Source: Scatophagus argus
Lineage: Eukaryota > Chordata > Actinopteri > Scatophagidae
NCBI RefSeq assembly: GCF_020382885.2
Contig: NC_058496.1
Span: 22,238,501 to 22,302,500, forward strand
Direction: 5' to 3'
Length of the DNA: 64,000 bases
The translations under genes were made by a program, and so were the position numbers. The notes beneath the pieces were generated by a model that saw only the letters and a list, made by a program, of their open reading frames with translations, searched no databases and was not told the DNA's origin. Positions 17,370 to 30,200 of the stretch are shown piece after piece (the first letter of the stretch is position 1; the number at the start of each line of letters is the position of its first letter).

Positions 17370-18889
17370 ATTTTGTCTTGTCTTATCTTTTATCTTTAAA
17401 AATCAGCTTGAAGTTTTTAGGAACAAGTGCATGTTGCTTTTTTAGTAAACCTGCATCTGGTTGTGACAGTTTCACGGTTTGCAACTAGATGGCACTATTG
17501 AGATCAAAAGGACCTGATAAATGTTAAACCACGCCGGACCAAACCAGAGCCAGAGGCTGTTATTATGTGAACACAGAGTACATTTATAGACTTATCTGTC
17601 GTGCAACTTCTGTGTTTTTCTCTCAGACTAAACGTTATGTAACTGAATGTATGATGTCATATGTCTGATTTTGAAGGCTGAACTGAGCCCCCTGACACGG
17701 AATCTAAATCTAATAATCTAATGTTTAACTGTTAACACATTCAATTAAAAAAAAAGAAAGTATTATGCACACAGTAACTAGAATTGATATAAGAACATTT
17801 CCTTCAATGCTATTACGATTTCAAGCCATATACACTGCGACAACTAACAACGAAATAACATATTACCGTAATTATTGTTATTGGTGATAATGCTGATGAA
17901 GCAGCTAGCTCTTTTATCCGACTCACAATTTTTCAAATCAAGCAGATTTGATTAATATTATTTTATTATATTAATTTAATTTTAATTATAAAAACAGAAA
18001 TTATAATCAATAGTTGTTTATTGTCTAAACCATATTTTTTTTAGCGTCCAGATGTTAAAATCCTAAAAGATAAGATAGTAGTTCAAAATGAAGACGTAAC
18101 ATACTTCATTTACCATTAAATAAAATATTATGGTTCCATCCGTGCACACATTTCAGAATACATGCATATCACAATGGAAAATAAATTTTCTTCGTCAAAA
18201 GTTTATTGTAGTTTTATTCTAAGGATAACGGACCGATTTAACGGCTCCACTTCCTCTGTCTGAGCAGCTGCCCTGTTCATAGATCGTCTATTACAGTGGA
18301 GGAATCAGTAAGAACAATAAAGATAAAATCTTTCAGTCTGAGACAGTGGGCGTGATACAGTCAGACACTGCAGCTTTACTATTCACAGAACTGGACTGCA
18401 TATGTTCAGTAGGAACCTGGTGATAAAATGAGATTACTAAGAAACTATATTGTAATACAAATACATGACTCGTAAAATAATGAAATCAAGCCAAAATCCT
18501 GCTCATTTAATAAAATCATTTTTAATTTATCTCATAATTTCCAACTGTGTATCTGTATATTTTTTCTTCTCTGTCAGAAATGGACCTCTATACATAAGAG
18601 CATCTCCAAATTCTTACCTGAAAAGTACAATTGGTATGTGGTATCTTGTTTAAACTTCTAATAACCTATCCACACTGTACATAAATATATCCTATGACCA
18701 AACAGAAGCCATAATTCTTTGGCAAAGCAGTTATACTCTGAAAGCTTTAAGTAAAAGTGTAGTTCTTTTCTTCGTCCTAAAGCATATGGTACTCATAATT
18801 GTGTTCAGAGTGAGTCCTCTTCTTATTTCCTTCTCTCTGTGCTGCCCATATGTCAAAGTCTTTGTGCTTTTCAAGACAGCGAGGCGACA

Positions 18890-19260
18890 GAAGGAAAAAA
18901 ACAGCTGGATCCAAGGATCATTCCAGCTAGCGGCTCTGCTAGCTGTATCCTCTCCTCAAGCCAGCTATTTCTCCTCGGTTGGCTGACTTCGACAAGGTAT
19001 TGTTTCGTAAAACTGTCCGATAGACATTAGAAACCCCCCTTTACGCCGGGTCGGGTTAGTTTCTACCTGAGCTTTCTGTTTTGACCTAATTTTCCAACTG
19101 CCTGGCTAGTCAGTTAGCTTTCACATTAGCATCCCTGGATGCTGATTAGCGAGCTAGCTTAACGTTAGCTAATTAGGCTCCTGCTGCTTCACGAGCTGGT
19201 ATCAGCGGACTAAATTAGCTGTCAAGAAAAAGGAGAGGGAAGACTACCTGAACCTCACTC
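18890..19260 (+). promoter_or_regulatory. sncaip: Candidate sncaip promoter / untranslated first exon region
   Basis: A GC-richer block dense in GCTAGC and TTAGC motifs, similar to those around the rnf214-like and snx2 starts in this window. A splice acceptor before the sncaip start codon (23857-23859) shows that at least one upstream non-coding exon must exist. A possible donor (ACAAG|GTATTG) is near 18996. The placement is inference. Confidence 0.3.
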
Positions 19261-20929
19261 CACGTTCATTGTTTTCATTTGTAAAATAAAAATTATGTAG
19301 CTTTACCAGCTACTGTCAGTCTGTTTTGTACTAATTCTTATTAACTAGTATTGTATCAAGTATTTTTAATGACAGTAAAACGAAGATTTTCTGTCAGTGC
19401 TTCGTCACAAAATATGATGTTCCCCACATTTTTGCCATTAGAAAGGTAATTTCAAGCAATTATTCAGTGAAATAACAGCCTGAGTCACTTAATTGGAGAC
19501 ACTAGGCTACGATGATCATTTACACCTTACGTTAAAACTATAGACTGTGGTTAAAATTGACGAGCTGCTTGCTGCTACCATTGTTCATGAAGCATCCTCA
19601 ATCTGTGCATATTCTGAACTTTATTACTTTCAGTGCTGAATTTGTCATTTTAAAACTTTTGCACTAATGCAGGTGTCGCATTATTAATAAGAATATTTTT
19701 TCTGTACTCTGGTAAGCCAAATGTATATCCAGCCAAGCAGAAAGTAAGCACACTGAATGTTCAGTCTATTGCAGAGTTTAAACACAGACAACAAAACTTT
19801 CAATAAATAATTTTGTTTGGTTTTAAGCAAGCAAGACAATCAAACACTCCATATCCGGTCCGACAACGGTCAGAAGTAGATAGGCACACCCCAAAATATG
19901 TTATCCTAAGTGACATCTCTGCTCCTTTTTTACCTTAAATTTAAAGTTTGATTTTATTAAAATGGAATTTTTATGAAGTTCAGGTGATGTCTTGTTGTCT
20001 TGTGGGAAACCATCATATAACAGTTCTGCTTATTCGGTAAAGGGTTATTTGAATTATCACCCAGCTGTAAATTCTGGTATGAAGGTTTGTCAAATAACAT
20101 GTACCACATTTACTTATGAGGAAAAAAGACTTTATAACCATCTAATGTTACATAAGATCTTGCATGACATGTGACATGTTGCATGTTAAGTCCTAATATC
20201 AATCCTTGATGCCAGTTTTACTTGGAAAATAAAAATATGTAAAAATATGACATCTGACACTGAAATAAGAGAGTGAACCCACAGCACTACATGACCAACG
20301 CTAATGAGATTTAAACGGGCCACTGTCCAGTCTACAGGTTTTAATGCCTGTAATCAGGCTTCCACGCAGTCTGAATTACTGCCTCTAACTGGCTGATAGA
20401 CGGCTGAGGTGGTGAAGAAAGTTCAGCTTGTAACTTGTCTGATGCCAACCTATATCGCTCTTTTTTGCATTGCATGCGTCCAGTGGTTATTATTATCTGT
20501 AATTGCGTGCATACTAAAAACACAGCTGTATTGGTACCTGGCTTGGGTTGTTCCTTTTTCTGCACAGTTTGCTCTAAGTCAGTGACAGAAAACATTATTA
20601 TAAAAACAGTCACAAGGCTGGCAACTTTTTGCCTTCGGATGAGAATGCATAAATGTACTAACTTACAAAGTAGTACCGGACTAATTTTCAATGGTTTTTA
20701 ATGCGAGACACAGTCATATTCTTAATATGATTGAGGATGATATAATTTGATGATTTCCTGAAAAAGCTTCCCACTTAGCATATGGGTCCCTGTGAACTGT
20801 TGACAGAGAGATTTGTGGATTATCAATAGGAACAAGATCAAGAGAGAGATGCTGCCATTTCCCAGTTGTTTATATTCATTTGGAAGAACTGACATCTAAC
20901 AATGAGCTTGCAGATTTCAACAGAATACC

Positions 20930-21095
20930 ACTTGCCTCAGTGCATAGCATGTAGGAGAAACTGTGGTGGCGGTGAAAAGGTGAAATGCCCTCTGTAGAGG
21001 CAGTGTTTGGTTTGTTCATTCTGGGCTCCTGTAGAAACATGGTAGTGCGACGTGACAGAGTCCTATGTAGATTTAAAAGGCTCATTCTACAACCC
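20930..21095 (-). repeat. Second fragment of the common teleost repeat
   Basis: Contains TGCCCTCTGTAGAGGCAGTG, GTTTGTTCATTCTGGGCTCC and AAAGGCTCATTCTA. The last is the reverse complement of the block at about 9993-10006. Together the two fragments cover both halves of the family. No coding capacity. Confidence 0.6.
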
Positions 21096-22479
21096 ATTTT
21101 GACGCAGCCTCCCCACCCATGTTCTCATCTAGACTCCTTTACTCTTCTGCTTTTGTGTTTTCTCAATGCAAAGAGTTACTACAGCAAGCTGTTGCAGCAT
21201 GTCGGTCTCCGTTTTGTTTGCAGTTGCTTCCCGATGTGATCACTTGAAATCACAACAGGTCATTGCTCCCTCTGGCACCATAATCTTAATAATATCCTGT
21301 AGCGATTGATGCGCCATTATTTTCAAGTCTTGTAGTTTGTGCATGTTTGTGATTAGAAAGAACAGCTGCATAGTTTTTTTCTCTTGTGCGCGATGCAACC
21401 TGATGTCTAAATCATTTAGGAATTTAAAAGTCCTGTAGTCTGAGCCCAGCTTTGCCCAGGATCAAATGAGGAGACCGATATCAGTTTAATTTCTGTTCAG
21501 GACATGTCTCGTTTACACAGTTTTTCTTGTTAGCTCACAAGCTATGAATTTTTTTCTTTTTTAATATAGGTAGACCAGCAGTTGCTCCAGATCTCTGGGA
21601 GAAATATCTAATTTCACCATGTAGAAAGAGTAATTAAATTTCTTTCAAATTCCTCCTGAAAACTCCTGTCCTTGTTTCTTGATTTTGCTCCAAAACAACA
21701 TCTCGTCTTTCTTTATTGTTTTTGTGTCTTGCTGCCTGGAAGGATTTGGGCTTGTCAGCTGTTCATATAAACAGAGAAAGCAGACTTCCTCCTTCGTTTT
21801 TGATTCAGTCTTATTTTTGATGTTGGGTTTCAGGACTAAACTGTTGTTATCAAGGATGTTAGGCTCAACTGTTTCTCAAAGCTGCAATCAGAGGTTTTAT
21901 TTTGGCCAGTTTAGTTCTGCGGTCGCTCCCACACAGTCTGAAAACAACTCGACTCTTACATGAAAGCTCCACAGATTTGCTGCTTTCTGAACATCTCATG
22001 ACTATGAATTTAAGTATGTTTATTTTAAAACATAAAGAAATGTTCGAGAATACAGTATGTGCAATGTACAGCGAGTGGTGGTGGGGGAAAAAAAGCAAAT
22101 ACACCTTACAGTACTGCATGAAAGACAAGCACACCCTGACCAAAACCAACTAAGTTATTTAAACAACTATGATCCTTCATTGTGGGACAGTACTTACTTT
22201 TTGCAAGGCACTGTCCTTTAATAGCAAAGCAGTGCTTCTCTGTAGTTGACCTCTGACCTCTCTGTGGAAGAGTTTCAAAAGAAAAGCCAATTTTGCTGTA
22301 GAGAGTAATAGGCGTTTAGAGGAAAATAGCTAGTAGTACAACAGTGGTTGTAGCTGTACTTTTAAGACAGGGCTGTTTCATTTATAAGCACATTTCGTGA
22401 CAAATTAAGTCAATGTGATCAGACACACACATACAGTTGTTCATAAGCCTGAGAATATAGAAAATGTTTTGCTTTTGAA

Positions 22480-22640
22480 TGTGGAGATGGTTATGATGGA
22501 CCTCAGGTCAACAGGCAGTTTGGTCCAGAGAACAGGACCAAAGTAACTAAAAGCTCCGTCAACACATCTGGATCTTGTTGTAGGTCACACCTGATGACGT
22601 GAGTGTTCTGACTGGACTGTATTCAGCAGTGGTTTCAATT
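22480..22640 (+). repeat. Possible degenerate teleost repeat
   Basis: The phrase GGTCCAGAGAACAGGACCAA followed by AGTAACTAAAAGCTCCGTC resembles a dispersed fish element. Recognition is from memory and weak. Boundaries unknown. Confidence 0.35.
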
Positions 22641-23859
22641 ATAGCAGGTTCTTGTAAACGTCTGATGGCTGCCACTAGCAGTGATTTTCATCATTGATTT
22701 GATCTGTGCATTATTTGTTAGAAAATGGCTCAGCAAATTTTCCCAGAATCCAATGTGACATCCCCTAATGTCTTGTTTTTCCAGACCACTAGTCCAAAAA
22801 CCAGATATTCAGTTTATAATTACATGTAAAATAGAAAAGCAGCAAACCTTCACAATGGAGAGTATTTTTTGCTCAATTGAGAGAATGTCAAAATGGTTGA
22901 AGATTTAAACTATCAAATAATCTATTAATGTGTAAAAGGGATAGTAGCCTAACTGACATTTGAGTACTGAGTCTGATACTGCTAATGATATGATATTTCT
23001 TAAAAAAACAAAACAAAAACCAATATATTTTAATTTAGCATGAACTATATAACCTGCAGCACCACAGTTAATAGGGATGCTTTAACTTTGGTTTTCAAAG
23101 TCTTACTTATTTGCTGAGTGATATGTGACATATGTGTTTCAGTGTCTTTTAGCAAGGTCAGTTCTTGCTCTCATGTTGCTTCAGGCTGCGTCTTGTGTCT
23201 TTAAATCTTTGTGCATGCTGCAAGTCATGCTGCTCTCTGATTAGTCCTGATTATCCTGCTGTTTGTTGCCTTTGATCACAACAGCTCAGGCAGTTTGGGC
23301 GGTTGACAGTTTAGGCTTTAAACCGTTGTAAACCTCGGTATTACTGACCTGAAAAGGATTTGATTTCCTTCGAACAACATGTTTTTCGTGCAACCTTTGT
23401 TAGTTGGTAAGAGAGAAAATCCTCCTTAAAATAGTCAGTTTTGTTATTTCCACTGTGTCCTCTTTATTCACTGAGCAGCAGTTTGTCATAGAAAAAGAAA
23501 GAAAACACTTAAACAGTTTTCAACAGGACTGTTCTCAGTTTCCTGCAGCTACTTCCCGTGTTTTATTTCTGCTGATCATATCACTGCAGTGTTAATCCCC
23601 AAAAGTATTTTTCTTCATATTTATGGATATGATGCTGCTACATAGAAGCTACAAACAAAGGGGATTTGGACTTTCAATGGTTACCAAAGTATCTGTGTTG
23701 ACTGATTTTAGAAAACTTAGAAAGAAGAACAGAGCAGAAGAAAGAGTGTAAAAATGGATGTAAATTGTAAACTGTTCCCACAATTTCAAAGAGTGTGTTC
23801 ACAACTTAGATCAAAATAATGTTATTATAATATTATTGTATGTTATTGTGTGTCTGCAG

Positions 23860-23890
23860 CTGGTTTGGAGGCTGATGATGTGGTGTGAAG
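23860..23890 (+). other. sncaip: sncaip 5' UTR end, with upstream splice acceptor
   Basis: A good acceptor (TGTGTCTGCAG, ending 23859) precedes the start codon by 31 nt. The first coding exon is therefore spliced to a non-coding exon located upstream. Confidence 0.6.
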
Positions 23891-23947
23891 ATGGAGGCTC
23901 CTGAATACCTGGACCTGGATGAGATTGACTTCTCCGATGATTCAGTG
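23891..23947 (+). CDS. sncaip: sncaip coding exon 1
   Basis: Residues 1-19, MEAPEYLDLDEIDFSDDSV. The donor chosen is GTCAGT at 23948, because it gives SV before YSVTSL where human has IS. It is not a consensus donor. GTGGTC three bases earlier is the alternative. Confidence 0.85.
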
Positions 23948-26900
23948 GTCAGTGTGATATAAACGAACTAGCAGCTGATAACTGCCATATAACTGCTAAC
24001 TACACCAGCCCCGCTGGTAATAGAGTCCATTAAAAATGTCTCCATCTGCTCCAAGCTTCATCCTATACATCAGTGGGGGAATATCCTTAATTTAGAGTCT
24101 TGAGAAGGCCTAATTACAAACTTGCCACAGCCTCAACTCTACCTACAGCCATGACTTTTCTATTAACAAACAACTACCTACAGTAATGTGGAAAAAATTG
24201 AAAACAACGATCTACGCATAACTAACAAACACCCACAACAATCTACACCGAGGTGTTACGTGAAACAATCTGAAAAGGGTACATCCTGCAAGGTGCCACA
24301 TACATTATACATGCTACAAACACATTTATTGTTCAGTTTATTAGGTACAGCCAGTTAACACTAGTGAGACCAAATGGAACGGTTCTGCAGTGAACACTAC
24401 ATGTATAGGCTATAATCGTTCTAATTCCTTAATTCCATTTAAATCAACAAAGTGTGATTCAGCAGCAGCTCAAACTACAGCCTCTGCAATAATCGTGATG
24501 TTGAATCGACACCTCACTAAAATTTTAACATAAAGTTAACATTCTGACCTTTGTGATGGATTTTCAGAGACTGTATTAGTTTAAGCTCAGTGTATGAAAC
24601 TGGTGACTGTAAACCACAGCTGGCTGACTGCTCCATGTTACAGTCTGTCTCTACTTAGAGCAACATAAGTGCTGCTGCAATTAATATCTAAATATAACTG
24701 TTTGCACAGCTGCTGAACTACTGTGTACAGTTGTCTGAGACGGTATCTCTCTCACTCTTTATTTTTGTCGTTCTTTCTCATCATGCAGTATTCTGTGACG
24801 TCTTTGAAAAGCATCCCAGAGTTGTCCAGGAGGAGTGATGGCCAGGCCGAGGAGCGACCAGGTGGTAACTCAGTAATATAGAAGTATAGCTTAATTAGAG
24901 TATTTACTCTCTTAATTAAAACTGTGTAGCAGTGTTGCCTCAAGTGAGTGTGCTGTTTTAAAAGTATTACCAGGCTTCGACAAAACAAAAATAGATGCCC
25001 TTCTCTTTTTTTTTTTTGGTTTTTTTTTTGTTTTTTTATATCTGAGCTTCATACGTAACTCAGCTAATCTCTCATTATGTCTGCTCCTTCTACAGCTCCA
25101 GCCATCAGTTGGAGTCGTGGCGTTTCCTCCCACAGCAGTGGGGGAATCAAACCTACGGGACTCGCTGAGGTCCACAGTAAGTTCCGGCCGGTAAAGAGGG
25201 TTTCACCTCTCAAACACCAACCAGAGACCACTGACTCTGACTCTGATGGTAAAGTTCAAGTCCAAGGGCTGGTGGAGCCAGGGGAGAGCAGTAAGGATGA
25301 CTTAAGCTCTGACAAACAGACTCAAGCCTCCACCTCCACTGATGGGTCAGGAGGGAAGGCAAAGGGCCTCGGTGGCAGCGTTGGTGTCGTGGGGGGGAAC
25401 AACCCTCAGGTTCTGTTCGGAGAGCTGGAGCACTATGATCTGGACATGGACGAAATCCTGGACGTGCCTTATATTAAGTCCAGTCAGCAGATGTCCACGC
25501 TGCCTCGCGTGCCTCATGATAAGCGATCAGTGACGGGGAGCAACCTGGGTGGGGGCACCCTGGAGAGGAACAGGGGAGGAGGGCTGAAGAGCTCCGCTTT
25601 ACCCCAGAACGAGCCCCTGAGTCTGGCCAGCAGCTCACAGTCTCCGGTAGGCACTAATCAAGTTCAAGGGAAATTCTTTCAGACTATTTATTTATGAGTC
25701 CATCTGTGGTCCATAGAGCCCCGAAGGTGACGTGTAAGAATGAAATCATGTTGAAATCATTGTCAGTGGATTGTTAATATAGTAAATATAGCAAGTTTTA
25801 AACCATTCTTTACAAAGAAAAAGTGCTTTCTGCAGTAATTGACAATAATAGTGGACATAAGTTTTAAGGCTGCTTATTCTTACTGGTCTTGAGGTTTTAC
25901 AAGACAATAGTTCTCTAGTCTCCTAGTGTTGACTAGATACCAGCATAGATGTTTTACACATGAACTGTTGTAAATATGGTGATCTTAGGTAAGATCATGT
26001 CGTAAGTCGTGGACTGATGCCCACACCACTGACTGGTGGTTTTAGTGCTCAACTACCTGAGCAGATGGTGATGAATTACCTTATCATCTCTTATGTTGTT
26101 TAATTTGTTTGAAAAGTCACCCAGTTGCAATTCATGTGTGTCCTGCAGTATTGTGTCCTATCTCCGGTGAAATGGTCAGATCTGAGGAAGTCCAAGTCCA
26201 TGGATCCAGACCTCCACCACCTCCACCGCTCCCCAGCTGGAGGAAGCTACCAGTCAGAGTTGGTCTCCTCTGGACTTCTCAGCTGCTCCTCCTCCCTCTC
26301 TTCTTTCTCTGATGCAGGTATAACTGAAAAACACAGTCAACTCCTCTTTCTCTTTGTTTTAGCCTTTCGTATTGGATGAAAACATTGTCATAAAATGCTA
26401 TAAAATTATGTCATATAACTTAATATGAACAATGACTTCCAGACAAACTACTGTCTGTGCGGGTCTACCAAGACTCCCAAACCCAGAGGCCAAGCGTGGA
26501 GCCTCCAGGGGGTCCAGGGCTGATGTTCCCACTGCCAGGTTGTAGCATGGGCAGGCAAGATGCCTCCAAGCCCTGGGCTCCTGGACCAGGAGGAGCAGGT
26601 GGAGGCAGTGGTGTCCCAAGGGGATTTGGAGGAGGTGGAGTAGCAGGTGGGGAGGTGGACGAGGAGACCAAGAAGAACCAGAACATTATCAATATTGTCA
26701 GAGAAGGACAGATCTCCTTGTTGGTGAGTGCGAGGCATTCTGACCAATGGCAGAGTAGGATGTGTGCGATCTGACATTTGCAAACCACATCTGTTGTTGT
26801 GTCCTCTTCTTTCTCCTCCTTTTCCTTTCCTCTTCTTGTGCCTTCTTTCACTCCTCCTCTTCTTTATCCTTCACCTTACCTCCTCCTCCTCCTTCTCCTT

Positions 26901-27216
26901 CTCTCCATTCTACACTTTATCTTTCTCTTTCTCACCTTCCTCCTCTGGTTGCCTTTGTGTACCCCTTGATGTTTTTTACACTACTTCCTCTTCCTACTGC
27001 ACACTTTGTTTCTCCTCTTTTCCTACTCCTGCAGCCTCACCTGGCAGCAGATAACTTGGAGCTGATCAGAGATGAGGATGGGAACAACCTGCTGCATATC
27101 TCAGCCTCTCAGGGTCATGCTGACTGTCTGCAGCATCTCACCTCTCTGATGGGAGAGGACGGCCTCAATGAGCGGAACAACCAGCAGCTCACTCCTGCTG
27201 GTCTGGGAGTGAAGGT

Positions 27217-27253
<37 letters not shown>

Positions 27254-30200
27254 CCTGAAAGTAACATGTTTAACTGTATTGTAGTTCTTGTCAGATATTA
27301 GCTTTTAACTAAATGATTCAGTGTTGTAATGACCAATTTGAATGATAATATAGCTAAAAGTGACTAATAACTTATTTACTGTAGAACTCACAAACACACT
27401 GTAGAAAACTCAAGAGGGCCAGCTTGCCTTTAAAATGAACAAATACAAATACAATACAAATTACAAAGTATTCCTTGTAAAAAAAAGTTTACAAGCCTCT
27501 TTTTCATTTTAAGCCTCTTCTTTTTTCTTGATTGTTGAATAAACAGCTTATCCTCATATGATAGTGATTGTCTGCACTCTTTTAGCGTACCACTTTAACT
27601 AATGAAACTTTATTTTCTTTGAGGCAGTAATTAAATTGAAGTATTATTTTAACCAAGTATTTTTTCAGTCTCCAGCCTGTTAATATCAAAGAAGAATGCA
27701 TGTATACAGCTCAGTCAGTTTTTCCTTACTTGAGTGGAGAATTCTTATGCCTCTGTGCTGATGCATGCCATGGAATCAGATGAACTGATTGGAATTTGAT
27801 GAGCTGTTAGGACTGTTTTCAACTTGTGTGATCCACACATTCCCAATAACTGCAAAGCATTGTTGAGTTCAAAAGTCAAAATGCATGGAGAAAAGATTTA
27901 CAACTAGAAAATCTCTGCCTCAATCCCTGTTTGTGATATTAATGGGGCAGTCTAGTAGCAGTCCCACAGCACAATATATTATATAGCCACAACAACAAAA
28001 ACAATCAGTTTTGGTTGTTAGTCTTTTCTGTTTATTTTCCAGACCATAGTTGGAGAACAGTGGGGATATTTTTTCTCCTTCTGGCTTTTCAAAAAATTCC
28101 TCCATTTTGCACTTGCAGATGGAAATATTGGAAGTTAAGAAAAAAAATAGCTTCAAGTCGTGAAGGATATGGAGATATTTGACTGGCTGTTGGCAGCTGG
28201 TCAGTAAGGTCATAAGGCGATTAAGGCCAAGATTTTTGATAAAATGACGTGAACTTTTACGTCAGCTTTGTTGGCAGCCACAGGACGTTCAAAATGAGCC
28301 CCAGGAATGAAACTGGGGAAAAGAACACGATAAAAACTGAGTAGCTCTTGTTTTGTCTGGTCTACAGTGGAAACCGGGCACTTGATTGGCTGCCAGACAG
28401 GAAGCATGTTATCTTGAGACAAGCTAGGCAGCTGAGTCCTTATTGGCTCTTACCCAGACTCTTGTTTACTCATTCAGATTAATTGGATGACTGATTTCCA
28501 TCCACCTGGTCCTGACTGAAACATGTTAACTGTGTGTGTGCACGTCTGTGTTTGTTGCAGAACGGTCATCTGGAGTGTGTGAGGTGGATGGTGAGTGAGA
28601 CGGAGGCCATCGCAGAGCTGAGCTGCACCAGAGAGCATCCCAGTCTGATCCACTACGCTGCCCGCTATGGGCAGGTAAAAATCACACACACACTCATTCA
28701 CATAAATAAGAACACACACTAATGAGTTAGGATATCCACACTTCCATTGACCTCATATTAACTCCTTTGGGTGTCTTTTTAAGAAATCCGTGTGACGACA
28801 AGCTGACAATGTAACATGATTTTTTTCTGCAGTGACCCTACTGTATGCATGGAAACATTTAAAATACTGAAAGCACTCTCTTTAACCAAAGTTGTTCATT
28901 CAAGACATATCAATGCAACACACAATGAAGAAATCACCTGGTAGAGGTGCAGGTCTCTAAATCTGAGAAATTAATCTAGTTGTTGTTTATGACAATAGGT
29001 ACATGCGAATTGGGATGAAGTCAGCTTCACTAATGTGTAGTGTGTAGATGGGGCTGCAGCTAAGAGTGTAACAGGTGTTCTGTTGGTGGTTAAGACATTT
29101 ATTATTTTTATTAGTTTATTAGTTTTATATTTTTATATTAAAAATATAATTTTATATTTATATTAAATTCTATCTGAGTATCTGAGATTCTGTCTTTCAT
29201 AGTTTTTTATGTGTAGAGTGGATGCTTGGTATGTGTGCTTACATGCGTGCGTGTTGTGGAACACTGTGGTTGGTTCATTTATTAAACTCACTTAAAGGAG
29301 GGTACAACACCTACCTCTCGCTCTCTCTCTCTCTCTCTCCCTCTCTCTCCCTCTAGGAGAAGGTCTTGTTGTGGTTGCTTCAGTTCATGCAGGAACAGGC
29401 AATCTCACTGGACGAAGTTGACCAGAATGGAAACACTGCTGTCCATGTAGCAGCTCAGTATGGACACCTGACCTGTATACAGGTGTGTGCTGCTGGAAAG
29501 TAACAGTTCCTCAGGGCTGAAAAGTACTCAAAAAGTGTTACTTTTAGAAATCTATGATGACGTCTAATTCTAATTATTGTTTGCTCACTTATATACCGTA
29601 TCACTTGATCTTCCATCACATATTGAACAGATGAAATGATTGCAGTACACGATGTGTAAGATGTTTCCTTGGATGCTCACATAAATCCAGTTGAGTTTTT
29701 AAACTAACAGAGGACAAATGCAACCCAGCTCAAGATGCTGCTCTAATAATTCTTAATCTACAACACAGCTGTACAGAACATGATTTAAGGATACACATTT
29801 ATTTGCAGTATTTCCACAATGTAAGAGTAAACAAAAATCTTAGGCCTAGTTATCCTATTATTCTTTAATATTTTCACTTTCTTAGAAATTGTTTTCATAA
29901 GCCTATATCCTTATGAACACACTAAGATGGGATAAAATAAAATGAGAAATCCACAATTATCATGACTAGATTCTTAACTAAAAAAAATCCTCTCTGATCT
30001 CTACCAATGCAAAGTCCACAGTTCAGCTAACGAAAACCTCTTGGACAATGAAAATAAACCAAAATGATGCTGCTTGGGTCTGATAGACAAACTTTGTGAT
30101 TCCAACACCTCCGGAGTTACTGTCAGCTCTAGGGAATGGTTATCCAAGAAGTCGGATGTTCCTCAGAGCAGAGACCATGGAGAGTAATCTTATTGTGCAG

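Larger units (their letters stand above)
13627..23859. other. Intergenic region between lox and sncaip
   Basis: After the lox 3' UTR the stretch is AT-rich with no recognisable exon. It contains an inverted Tc1-like element (14496-15075), a tRNA-derived SINE on the minus strand (17124-17369), repeat fragments (20930-21095, 22480-22640) and a GC-richer block at 18.9-19.3 kb that may hold the sncaip promoter and untranslated first exon. ZNF474, which lies between LOX and SNCAIP in human, is not visible. Confidence 0.6.

Noticed and set aside
26762..27301. 179-aa open frame rich in Ser, Leu and Phe
   Set aside because: It is the sense translation of the pyrimidine tract in sncaip intron 5 running into exon 6. 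Only the last part (exon 6) is real coding sequence.
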